Below are positions 8,707-17,552 of a stretch of 64,000 nucleotides of DNA, in pieces. Positions within the stretch are counted from its first letter, which is position 1, and each line of letters begins with the position of its first letter. This DNA comes from Ferrovibrio terrae_A (GTDB lineage Bacteria; Pseudomonadota; Alphaproteobacteria; Ferrovibrionales; Ferrovibrionaceae): contig NZ_CALSAN010000002.1 of assembly GCF_943372915.1 (NCBI RefSeq), forward strand, positions 124,001 to 188,000, written 5' to 3'. A program made the translations under genes and the position numbers. The notes below the pieces were generated by a model. The model did not search any database. It was given only the letters and a program-made list of their open reading frames with translations, and had not been told where the DNA came from.

Positions 8707-9071
8707 CACATCACACCCAGTTCAAGCCGGGCCGCCTCGGACATATGTTCCGGGCCCCACGGCGGATCCCATACCACATCGACAGTCACCTCGCCGACTC
8801 CGGCCAGGGAGCGGGTCTTCTGCTCCACCTCGGCAGGCATCGACTGGGCGGCCGGACAGTTCGGCGAGGTCAGCGTCATGTCGATCTGGACATCCCGCGC
8901 CTCGTTCACCTCGACACTGTATATAAGGCCCAATTCGTAAATGTTAACCGGTATTTCAGGGTCGAAAACGGTCTTGATTGCCTCGATCACCTGCTCGCGC
9001 AGCTCATCGGGGGTCCCGGCCGCCTGATTCTGGCCCACTTCCGCCTTGTTTTCCGTATCTGACGACGACAT
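8706..9071 (-). CDS. sufT: SufT, MIP18/DUF59-family Fe-S maturation factor
   Basis: 121 residues. It carries the family motif FDPEIPVNIYELGLIY and the conserved cysteine in LTSPNCPAAQSMP, followed by VWDPPW. In other bacteria proteins of this family help mature Fe-S proteins. It begins MSSSDTEN at 9071, where the ATG overlaps the sufS stop (TGATG); a longer frame extends upstream inside sufS but is out of keeping with the family. It sits between sufS and sufA, its common place in alphaproteobacterial suf operons. Confidence 0.93.
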   Translation of the reverse strand: MSSSDTENKAEVGQNQAAGTPDELREQVIEAIKTVFDPEIPVNIYELGLIYSVEVNEARDVQIDMTLTSPNCPAAQSMPAEVEQKTRSLAGVGEVTVDVVWDPPWGPEHMSEAARLELGVM

Positions 9072-10318
9072 CAGCCGAAAATCTCCCTGACCCGCCGCAG
9101 ACCGGCGCAAAGCGCATCGATCTCGGCCCGCGTGTTGTACATCCCGAAACTGGCCCGCACCGTGGCCGGCACGCCAAAGCGTTCCATCAGCGGATGGGCG
9201 CAATGCTGGCCAACCCGCACCGCGATACCCTCACGGTCCAGGATAGTGCCGATATCGTGCGGGTGAATGCCTTCCAGCACAAAAGAGATCACCCCGGCCT
9301 TGTGCGCGGCCGTGCCGATGATGCGCAGCGAGTTGATCGCCGACAGCTTTTCCATCGCATAGGCCGTCAGGTCCGCCTCATGCGCTGCAATCGCCTCCAG
9401 CCCGATGGACTGCACATAGTCGATGGCAGCCCCCAGGCCCACGGCTTCGACGAAGGCCGGCGTGCCGGCCTCGAAGCGGTGCGGAATGTCGTTGTATTCG
9501 GTCTTCTCGAAACTGACCGACAGGATCATGTCGCCGCCGCCCTGCCAGGGCGGCATGCCTTCCAGGATCTCCGCCTTGGCATAGAGCACGCCGATGCCGG
9601 TGGGGCCATAGAGCTTGTGTCCGGTGAAGACGTAGAAGTCGGCATCCAGTGCCTTCACATCCACCGGCATATGCTGCACGGCCTGGCTGCCGTCGATCAG
9701 CACCTTGACGCCCTTCTCATGGGCGATGCGGATCACATCGGCCACCGGCAGGATGGTGCCCAGCGTGTTGGAGACATGGGCCAGCGCGATCAGTTTCGTC
9801 TTCGGGCCAATCAGCTTGACGAACTCGTCCAAGATCAGCTCGCCGCGATCATTGATCGGCGCCACTTTCAGCACGACACCATACCGCTCGCCCAGAATCT
9901 GCCAGGGCACGATATTGGCGTGATGCTCCAGATGGGTGATCAACACCTCATCGCCGGCCTTCAGATTCTTCCAGCCCCAGCTGTGGGCCACCAGGTTGAT
10001 CGCCTCGGTGGCGTTGCGGGTGAAGACAATCTCGCGAACATCCCGGGTGCCGATAAAATGCGCGATCTTCTCGCGTGCCTTCTCATAGGCATCCGTCGCC
10101 TGCTGGCTCAAGGCATAGATGCCGCGATGCACATTGGCGTAGGTATGCTCATACATCTGCGTCATCGCATCAATGACGGCACGTGGCTTCTGCGCGCTGG
10201 CGCCGCTGTCCAGGAAAACCAGCGGCTTGCCATAGACCTTTTCCGACAGGATCGGGAAATCGGCGCGGATACGCTCAATATCGAAACCCGTCTGCTTGGT
10301 CTTCGGAAGCGCGCTCAT
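9071..10318 (-). CDS. sufS: cysteine desulfurase SufS
   Basis: PLP enzyme that removes sulfur from L-cysteine to feed cluster assembly. 415 residues, full length. PLP lysine K235 lies in VFTGHKLYGPTG; the persulfide-forming Cys373 lies in RVGQHCAHP, typical of group II desulfurases. Start at 10318 gives MSALPKTKQTGFDIERIRADFPIL and overlaps the sufD stop by four bases. No sufE or sufU is in this operon, so the sulfur-transfer partner must be encoded elsewhere. Confidence 0.97.
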   Translation of the reverse strand: MSALPKTKQTGFDIERIRADFPILSEKVYGKPLVFLDSGASAQKPRAVIDAMTQMYEHTYANVHRGIYALSQQATDAYEKAREKIAHFIGTRDVREIVFTRNATEAINLVAHSWGWKNLKAGDEVLITHLEHHANIVPWQILGERYGVVLKVAPINDRGELILDEFVKLIGPKTKLIALAHVSNTLGTILPVADVIRIAHEKGVKVLIDGSQAVQHMPVDVKALDADFYVFTGHKLYGPTGIGVLYAKAEILEGMPPWQGGGDMILSVSFEKTEYNDIPHRFEAGTPAFVEAVGLGAAIDYVQSIGLEAIAAHEADLTAYAMEKLSAINSLRIIGTAAHKAGVISFVLEGIHPHDIGTILDREGIAVRVGQHCAHPLMERFGVPATVRASFGMYNTRAEIDALCAGLRRVREIFG

Positions 10319-11619
10319 GCAGCAACTCCCTTTTCGGCCAGCCAGGCTTCGACAAAGCTCTCGACATGGTCGCGCAGCGCGCCTTCGGGCACGGCCGATA
10401 CCACTTCATGGGCAAAGCCGCTGAGCAACAGGCGGCGTGCTTCATGGGCGGGAATGCCGCGCGTCTGCATATAGAACATCTGCTGCGCATCGACATCGCC
10501 GATGGACGCACCATGGCTGCACTTCACATCGTCGGCGAGGATTTCCAGCTCCGGCTTGGTGTCGATCTGGGCGCGATCGGCCAGCAGCAGGGTGCGGCTG
10601 AGTTGTTGCGCATCGGTCTTCTGCGCATGGGGCGCGACCCGGATGCCGCCCTGAAACACCGCATGCCCTTCATCATCCACCACATGCTTGAACAGCTGGT
10701 TGCTGCGGCATTCGGGCACCGCATGATGCAGGAACAGCGTGTGATCGAGATGCGCCTTGCCGCGCGCCAGCACCAGCCCCTGGATATCGGCCGTGGCATT
10801 GCCGCCGGCAAAAGCGACATGCAGTTCATGGCGGGCCAGCGCCGCGCCAGCCTGTACCGACACATGGGCATAATGCGCGCCGGCGCCAATCGAAACCCGG
10901 CCCAACGCGGCATGATAGGCCGCAGGATTCTCGCCCTGCAGCCGGATATGGGTCAGCCTGGCACCCTCGCCCACGGCAACATGGGCAAACACATTGCTCC
11001 AGCCTGGCTGCGCCACGCCACCATCGCGGTAGCTTTCCACCACTGTCGCCTGCGCGTTGCGGCCCAGCCGGATCAGGTGGCGCAGGTTGACCAGTGCCGG
11101 CGTACCGAAGTTCAGAATCTCGACCGGGCGATCCAGCTGCACGCCATCGGCCAGCAGCAGCACCACGCCGTCGCTGGCCAGGGCCGCATTCAGCTCGCTG
11201 AGAGAGATCGCGCGATCATTACCAGCCGCAACCAGTGCGTCCTGCACCGCGTCGCCGGCCTGGCTGAGCGGCAGCAGCATCACACCTTGCGGCAGGTCGC
11301 CGATCTTCGAGACAGCCGCATCGAAACGGCCATTGATGAAAACCAGCCGGTGGCTATCGGCGGTCAGGGCGGCGGCCTTCAGGCGGGCGGCATCGACACC
11401 ACCGTCATTGGCCGGCAGCGACCAGTTCTGGCGCTCCAGCGCATTCAGGCCGGTGAATTTCCAGCTTTCCAGCTTGTGGTTCGGCAGACCAAGACGCCGG
11501 AAAGCCTCCAGCGCGGCATCGCGACGCGCAGCCACGGCCGGGGTTTTTGCACCGGGCAGGCCGCCGGCCGCGGCGCGATAGGCAACGGCGAGCTGTTCGA
11601 CAAAGGGCAAGGCGGACAT
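10315..11619 (-). CDS. sufD: Fe-S cluster scaffold subunit SufD
   Basis: Partner of SufB in the SufBC2D scaffold. 434 residues. The C-terminal half has the repeated beta-helix core and the conserved stretch KCSHGASIGDVDAQQMFYMQTRGI, which carries the SufD His/Cys region. The N-terminal part is helical and variable, as usual. It starts 10 bases after sufC ends and overlaps sufS by four bases. Confidence 0.95.
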   Translation of the reverse strand: MSALPFVEQLAVAYRAAAGGLPGAKTPAVAARRDAALEAFRRLGLPNHKLESWKFTGLNALERQNWSLPANDGGVDAARLKAAALTADSHRLVFINGRFDAAVSKIGDLPQGVMLLPLSQAGDAVQDALVAAGNDRAISLSELNAALASDGVVLLLADGVQLDRPVEILNFGTPALVNLRHLIRLGRNAQATVVESYRDGGVAQPGWSNVFAHVAVGEGARLTHIRLQGENPAAYHAALGRVSIGAGAHYAHVSVQAGAALARHELHVAFAGGNATADIQGLVLARGKAHLDHTLFLHHAVPECRSNQLFKHVVDDEGHAVFQGGIRVAPHAQKTDAQQLSRTLLLADRAQIDTKPELEILADDVKCSHGASIGDVDAQQMFYMQTRGIPAHEARRLLLSGFAHEVVSAVPEGALRDHVESFVEAWLAEKGVAA

Positions 11620-11629
11620 CGCTCAGACC

Positions 11630-12382
<753 letters not shown>

Positions 12383-12399
12383 GGGGCAATCCTTAAACC

Positions 12400-13857
12400 T
12401 TAACCGACCGAGCCTTCGAGGCTGACACCGAGCAGCTTCTGGGCTTCGACCGCGAATTCCATCGGCAGCTTCTGCAGCACTTCCTTGCAGAAACCGTTGA
12501 CGATGGTGGATACCGCGTCTTCCTCCGACAGACCGCGCTGGCGGCAGTAGAACAGCTGGTCGTCGGAGATGCGCGAGGTGGTGGCTTCATGCTCGACCTT
12601 GGCCGAGCGGTTCTTCACTTCGATATAGGGCACGGTATGGCCGCCGCAGCGGTCGCCGATCAGCAGGCTGTCGCATTGCGAATAGTTGCGCGCGCCAGCC
12701 GCACCCGGCATCACCCGCACCAGGCCGCGATAGGTGTTCTGTGCCTTGCCGGCCGAGATACCCTTGGAAATGATCGTGGACTTGGTGTTCTTGCCCATAT
12801 GGATCATCTTGGTGCCGGTATCGGCCTGCTGGGCATTGTTGGCGACTGCGACCGAGTAGAACTCGCCGACGCTGTCATCGCCCTGCAGGATCACCGACGG
12901 ATATTTCCAGGTGATCGCCGAGCCGGTTTCCACCTGGGTCCAGCTGATCTTCGACCGCGCGCCGCGGCAGGCGCCGCGCTTGGTGACGAAATTGTAGATG
13001 CCGCCCTTGCCGTTCTTGTCGCCCGGATACCAGTTCTGCACCGTCGCATAGCGGATTTCGGCATCTTCCATGCAGACCAGTTCGACCACGGCGGCATGCA
13101 GCTGGTTGTCGTCGCGCATCGGCGCGGTGCAGCCTTCCAGATACGAGACGTAGGCGCCCTTGTCGCAGATCAGCAGCGTGCGCTCGAACTGGCCGGTCTT
13201 GGCCTCGTTGATGCGGAAATAGGTGGAAAGCTCCATCGGACAGCGCACGCCGGGCGGCACATAGACAAAGGAGCCATCGGAGAAGACGGCGGAATTCAGC
13301 GTGGCATAGAAGTTGTCGGTGACCGGCACGACCGAGCCCAGATACTTCTGCACCAGTTCGGGATGCTCGCGCACCGCTTCCGACATCGAGCAGAAGATGA
13401 TGCCCATATCCTTCAGCTTGTCCTTGAAGGTGGTGGCAACCGAGACACTATCGAACACGGCATCCACCGCTACGCCGGCGAGGATCTCGCGTTCCTTCAG
13501 CGGGATGCCAAGCTTCTCGTAGGTTGCCAGCAACTCCGGATCGACCTCATCCATGCTCTGCAGTTTTTTCTTCGGTGCAGAATAGTAATGGATGTCCTGG
13601 AAATCGATTTCCGGGTAGCTGACCTTGGCCCAGCCCGGCTCGCCCTTTTCCTTGGCCATGCGCAGCCAGGCCTTATAGGCCCGCAGGCGCCAGTCCAGCA
13701 TCCACTGCGGCTCGCCCTTCTTGGCCGAGATGAAGCGGACGGTGTCTTCGCTCAGGCCCTTGGGCAGCAGCTCGGATTCGATGTCGGTGACGAAACCATA
13801 CTTGTAGTCGCCGGCCAGGCCTTCGACGGTTTCGATGGTTTGGGCATTGGCAGCCAT
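12400..13857 (-). CDS. sufB: Fe-S cluster scaffold subunit SufB
   Basis: Main scaffold on which the nascent cluster is built. 485 residues, full length. Recognisable blocks are FYATLNSAVFSDGSFVYVPPGVRCPMEL (split here only for description), YLEGCTAP with its conserved Cys, and the C-terminal GGHTVPYIEVKNRSAKVEHEATTS region. First structural gene after the Rrf2 regulator, 18 bases downstream of it. Confidence 0.96.
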   Translation of the reverse strand: MAANAQTIETVEGLAGDYKYGFVTDIESELLPKGLSEDTVRFISAKKGEPQWMLDWRLRAYKAWLRMAKEKGEPGWAKVSYPEIDFQDIHYYSAPKKKLQSMDEVDPELLATYEKLGIPLKEREILAGVAVDAVFDSVSVATTFKDKLKDMGIIFCSMSEAVREHPELVQKYLGSVVPVTDNFYATLNSAVFSDGSFVYVPPGVRCPMELSTYFRINEAKTGQFERTLLICDKGAYVSYLEGCTAPMRDDNQLHAAVVELVCMEDAEIRYATVQNWYPGDKNGKGGIYNFVTKRGACRGARSKISWTQVETGSAITWKYPSVILQGDDSVGEFYSVAVANNAQQADTGTKMIHMGKNTKSTIISKGISAGKAQNTYRGLVRVMPGAAGARNYSQCDSLLIGDRCGGHTVPYIEVKNRSAKVEHEATTSRISDDQLFYCRQRGLSEEDAVSTIVNGFCKEVLQKLPMEFAVEAQKLLGVSLEGSVG

Positions 13858-13875
13858 GGGGCAGTGGCTCCGGGT

Positions 13876-14340
13876 TTAAGCGTTGGGCGCCGGCGCATCG
13901 GCGCGCGGCGGCAGGGGGCCGAGGAAATCAAAGGCGGGCCGCGACAGCTCGGCCAAAGTCACGCCTTCCAGCGCGCTGCGGATCGCCGTGTTGATGCGGT
14001 TGATGCCACGCCGCGAGACACAGAGGTTTTCACGGTCGCAGGCGCTGGGCTGGTGATGGTCCGAACACTGGGTTAGCGCGATCGGGCCATCCAGCGCCGT
14101 GATGATCGAGGCCACCGTGATCTGCTCCGGCGCTGCAGCCAGGCGGTAGCCGCCATGGGCGCCGCGATGGGATACCAGCAGGCCGTGCCTGGCCAGCTTG
14201 GCCATGATCTTGGCCACCGTGGGGCCAGGCAGACCGGTGGCGGCAGCGGCATCGGCGGCATTATGCACGCCAGCCGGCTCGGCAGCGGCATAGGCCATGA
14301 CCATGACGCCGTAATCGGCCAGGCGGCTCAGGCGCAACAT
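13876..14340 (-). CDS. Rrf2-family Fe-S-responsive regulator of the suf operon
   Basis: 154-residue winged-helix regulator with recognition region ATGLPGPTVAKIMAKLARHGL and the GGYRLA wing typical of IscR/SufR/Rrf2. Three cysteines (C92, C101, C107; spacing CX8CX5C) can ligate a cluster, so it probably senses Fe-S status and represses suf when clusters are plentiful. Start at 14340 (MLRLSRLADYG) has AAGGA upstream; a longer frame to 14358 lacks support. It heads the operon and faces two palindromes, implying autoregulation. Confidence 0.9.
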   Translation of the reverse strand: MLRLSRLADYGVMVMAYAAAEPAGVHNAADAAAATGLPGPTVAKIMAKLARHGLLVSHRGAHGGYRLAAAPEQITVASIITALDGPIALTQCSDHHQPSACDRENLCVSRRGINRINTAIRSALEGVTLAELSRPAFDFLGPLPPRADAPAPNA

Positions 14341-14367
14341 GTTGCAAATCCTTCGCAATTAGCAATC

Positions 14368-14418
14368 CGGACCAGTTCGGTCCGATTGGACGGCGGCAAA
14401 TAAGACCAATTTGGTCTT
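14368..14418 (-). promoter_or_regulatory. two related palindromic operators in the suf promoter
   Basis: 14402-14418 is a perfect 17-base palindrome, AAGACCAA-T-TTGGTCTT. 14368-14384, CGGACCAG-T-TCGGTCCG, is a weaker copy of the same design. Their centres are 34 bases apart, about three helical turns. Reading leftward, the perfect copy falls between a TTGCAA (-35-like) and a TATTTG/TTATTT (-10-like) element, which suits a repressor. Likely bound by the adjacent Rrf2 regulator; this is inference. Confidence 0.6.
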
Positions 14419-14522
14419 GATTGCAAGATGATTTCGGATCGCTGGAAGTCAAGCCGGTTAAACCGGGTCTTAAGGGGTTGGGGCGCAATGGTTAATATTG
14501 GGGTCGAATCGAGGGCAGTGGC

Positions 14523-16262
14523 GTGAATCGGAAGCAGCGGCGGGCACAGGAAAAGATGGCCGGGAAACCGGCGGCGGGCGGGGCTGCGGCCCAGTCCCCG
14601 GCAGCAGCGGCGATTCCGCTCACCATCGCCGCTCCCTCGGCCGAGGTGCAGCGCGAGGCCAACAAGTTCAACGACCAGGCCCTGCAGGCCCATGCCGCCG
14701 GCCGCAGCGACGAAGCGCTCAGCCTGCTGCGCATGGCGATCACGCTCAATCCGGGCCAGCCGCTGTATCACAACAATCTGGGCGAACTGCTGCGCCTGCA
14801 GGGCCAGACCGATCTGGCGATGGCCAGTCTGGACGAGGCGATCCGGCTCAATCCCAAATATGCCGAAGCGCACAGCAACCGCGGCAATCTGCTGCGCCAG
14901 CTCGGCCGCGGCGAGGAGGCCGCCACAGAATATCGCGCTGCGCTGAAGCTGAAGCCTGACTATGCCGATGCGATGAGCAACCTGGGTGCCGTGCTGATCG
15001 ACCGGCAGGACTTTGCCGGCGCAGCCGAAGTGCTGAAGAAAGCGGCCAGGCTCAGCCCCGACATGGGTATGATCCATCGCAATCTCGGCCTGGCGCTGAC
15101 CGGGCTGCAGGACATGGCCGGCGCCGAAACCGCTTACAAGGCAAGCCTGGTCGCCAAATACAAACCACCCGGTGATACCGCCGAAGTCTGCCTGCTGCTT
15201 GGTGACATCGCACGGCTGCGCAATGATCTGGACAGTGCGCGGCAGTGGTATGAGCGCGGCTGGAACGAACGGCCGGGCTATGGCGAGGCGCATAACCGCT
15301 ATGCCGTGTCGCTGATGGTTGATGGCCGCTATCGCGAGGCCTGGCCGCATTTCGAGGCGCGCTGGAGCCTGGCTGACACCGATGTCGACAAGCGTCCCTT
15401 CACCCAGCCCTTCTGGAAGGGCGAGGCGCTGGCACCGGGGCAAAATCTGCTGCTGTTCACCGAACAGGGCGTGGGTGAATCGCTGGTGCTGTGGAGCCTG
15501 CTGCCCGAACTGCTGGCGCGCGGCATCACGCCGATCGTGGAATGCGACCCGCGCATGATCCCGATCCTGGAGCGCAGCTTCCCCGGCATCGAAGCCTATG
15601 GCCGCGCCAACCCGCCGCATCCACGCTTCAGTGCGCCCGATCTGGCGATGCAGGCCACCCTGTTCGATCTCGCCCGTGTCTTCCGCCAGTCGCCGGCCGA
15701 CTGTACTGGCGCCTTGCCGATCCGCGCCGATATCGCCCGCACCGCGGCCCTGCGCACGCAGTATCGGGCTGGCAGCGATGCGCCATTGATCGGCATTGCC
15801 TGGCACAGTGCGAGCCCGAAGCTGGGGGCGCCGAAATCGGCCCTGCTGACCGACCTGGCCGCCTTCCTCACCCTGCCCGGCCTGCGCTTTGTCGACCTGC
15901 AATACGGCGACCGCGCAGAAGACCGCGCGGCCCTGAAAAAAGCCCATGACGTGGATGTGATCGCCGATCCGGCCATCAACCAGATGAAGGATCTGGATGC
16001 CTTTGCCGCCCAGGTGGCGGCCATGGACATGGTGATCTCGACTAGCAATACCACCGCGCATATGGCGGCGGCATTGGGCAAACCCACGCTGGTGCTGCTA
16101 CATCACGGCATTTCGCCGCACTGGTACTGGACCCGCAATGGCGAGACCACGCCGTGGTATCCGACCGCCCGCCTGCTGCGTCAGCCCGCCGCCGGCGACT
16201 GGCACAGCCTGGCCGAAACCGTGGCGGCAGAATTGAAGCTGCGCTTCCCCTCCGCTAAATGA
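14523..16262 (+). CDS. TPR-repeat protein with a C-terminal glycosyltransferase-9-like domain
   Basis: 579 residues. After a basic N-terminus, residues about 40-260 are TPR repeats (for example GELLRLQGQTDLAMASLDEAIRLNPK type helices with the NPKYAEAHSN pattern). The C-terminal half ends with a heptosyltransferase-like signature: DMVISTSNTTAHMAAALGKPT and a following aromatic loop. Proteins of this build are common in alphaproteobacteria, often near surface polysaccharide or flagellar genes; the acceptor is unknown. The start is a GTG at 14523. It overlaps the flavin reductase gene by ATGA. Confidence 0.82.
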   Translation: MNRKQRRAQEKMAGKPAAGGAAAQSPAAAAIPLTIAAPSAEVQREANKFNDQALQAHAAGRSDEALSLLRMAITLNPGQPLYHNNLGELLRLQGQTDLAMASLDEAIRLNPKYAEAHSNRGNLLRQLGRGEEAATEYRAALKLKPDYADAMSNLGAVLIDRQDFAGAAEVLKKAARLSPDMGMIHRNLGLALTGLQDMAGAETAYKASLVAKYKPPGDTAEVCLLLGDIARLRNDLDSARQWYERGWNERPGYGEAHNRYAVSLMVDGRYREAWPHFEARWSLADTDVDKRPFTQPFWKGEALAPGQNLLLFTEQGVGESLVLWSLLPELLARGITPIVECDPRMIPILERSFPGIEAYGRANPPHPRFSAPDLAMQATLFDLARVFRQSPADCTGALPIRADIARTAALRTQYRAGSDAPLIGIAWHSASPKLGAPKSALLTDLAAFLTLPGLRFVDLQYGDRAEDRAALKKAHDVDVIADPAINQMKDLDAFAAQVAAMDMVISTSNTTAHMAAALGKPTLVLLHHGISPHWYWTRNGETTPWYPTARLLRQPAAGDWHSLAETVAAELKLRFPSAK

Positions 16263-16765
16263 AGGGGATGGACAACAGCCTCAACACCACCTTCCGGGCC
16301 GCCATGCGACGCATGGCTGCCACCGTGACCGTCATTTCCACCACGGCGGAGAACGGCGCGCGCCACGGCATGACGGCCACGGCCGTCACCTCGGTCTCGG
16401 CCGATCCACCGGCCGTGCTGGCCTGCGTCAACCGCTCGGCCGCACTGCATGCCCAGCTCGGCCTTGGCCGCCGGCTCTGCATCAACCTGCTGCATTGCAG
16501 CCAGCAACGCCTCTCAGAAGTGTTTGCCGGCGCGCTGGAGGGCGAGATCCGCTTCACCGAGGGCGACTGGCTGAGCAATGCTGAGGGCGTGCCCTATCTG
16601 GCCGATGCCCAGGCGAATATCTTTTGCGAGGTCGAGGCGCTGCATGCCTATGGCACGCATTCGGTGTGCATCAGCCGGGTGACTCATGCGGTATGTCGCC
16701 CCGATGTGGCACCGCTGGTCTACCAGGACGGCACCTACATGTGCACAGGGCCGCTGACACCTTAG
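16259..16765 (+). CDS. flavin reductase family protein (FMN-binding, HpaC-like)
   Basis: 168 residues with the split-barrel flavin reductase pattern: MRRMAATVTVIST, GMTATAVTSVSADPPAVLACVNR (the FMN-binding loop), INLLHCSQQRLSEVFAG. Such proteins reduce FMN or FAD with NAD(P)H for a partner monooxygenase. No monooxygenase is adjacent. It is coupled to the TPR gene by overlap and its end overlaps the convergent gene at 16762 by four bases. Confidence 0.88.
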   Translation: MKGMDNSLNTTFRAAMRRMAATVTVISTTAENGARHGMTATAVTSVSADPPAVLACVNRSAALHAQLGLGRRLCINLLHCSQQRLSEVFAGALEGEIRFTEGDWLSNAEGVPYLADAQANIFCEVEALHAYGTHSVCISRVTHAVCRPDVAPLVYQDGTYMCTGPLTP

Positions 16766-17460
16766 GTATAAAGCGCCACCGTCTTGATCAGGCGGCGGAA
16801 CTCGTTCACCACCTGACGTTCGACCTTTTCATTCAGCGCCACCGTGCTTTTCAGCTTGCGGGGCCGCAGCGGCACACTGGATGCCAGCGGCGCTGCCGCC
16901 ATGGCGGCAGGGCGGGGCTGCGGCCGCAGGATCGGTTGCGGGGCCGGTGCACGGCGCGGCAGTGCCATCACCTTGGCAGCCGGCCGCGTCGCCAGCGGTG
17001 CAAGCTTCAGCTTCGGATGCTCCTTGAAACCTGCCGAAGCATAGACGGCGATGTGAGCGCGACCGTCATGCTCTTCCTCGATCAGCAGCAGGGTGGGGAA
17101 ACGCGCAGCCAGCAATGCAAAGGTTTCGTCGGCCAGGAAGGATGGCTCAGGGATTGCACACCAGCGGCGCTGCGCCTCGAAACCGAGCGGGCGGTTATGG
17201 GCGCGATAGAGGCGGCCGAGATGATCGGCGAACCCCGGATCCTTGTGGAACACCAGAACGAACTGGCGATGCAGGTCGGCCGGGCTATGGCGGCGGCAGA
17301 CCAGCAGGGCCAGCTCATCGGGCCGCGCACCCAGCGCCGCAGCGGCACCGAAGAATCCGAGTACGGTGCCCGCAGCACGGACATCCTGGGTCAGGAAACC
17401 CAGACGATCGGCATGGCGCAGCGTGCCGATGGGATTGAAGAAGCGCGGGTTAAGGGTCAT
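16762..17460 (-). CDS. hypothetical protein with Pro/Ala-rich linker
   Basis: Unrecognised 232-residue protein. Residues 1-150 look globular and soluble (starts MTLNPRFFNPIGTLRHADRLGF); residues 165-200 are a Pro/Ala/Arg-rich linker, and a short helical tail follows (VERQVVNEFRRLIKTV). No signal peptide or membrane helix. It stands alone, with a palindrome at 17515-17528 in front of its start. Confidence 0.65.
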   Translation of the reverse strand: MTLNPRFFNPIGTLRHADRLGFLTQDVRAAGTVLGFFGAAAALGARPDELALLVCRRHSPADLHRQFVLVFHKDPGFADHLGRLYRAHNRPLGFEAQRRWCAIPEPSFLADETFALLAARFPTLLLIEEEHDGRAHIAVYASAGFKEHPKLKLAPLATRPAAKVMALPRRAPAPQPILRPQPRPAAMAAAPLASSVPLRPRKLKSTVALNEKVERQVVNEFRRLIKTVALYT

Positions 17461-17514
17461 AGCCTGTCTCTGGGCAATATCTTAGCCGCCTCCCGGCCCA
17501 GAGTCTTGCCCCGC

Positions 17515-17528
17515 CTTGGTTAACCAAG
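17515..17528. promoter_or_regulatory. 14-base perfect palindrome upstream of the 16762-17460 gene
   Basis: CTTGGTTAACCAAG, perfectly symmetric, about 55 bases before the start of the leftward gene. A GAGTC and a GACTC (CcrM-type sites) lie at 17501 and 17539. It could be an operator; the binding protein is unknown. Confidence 0.35.
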
Positions 17529-17552
17529 CCGCCCTAATCGACTCTTAACGGG

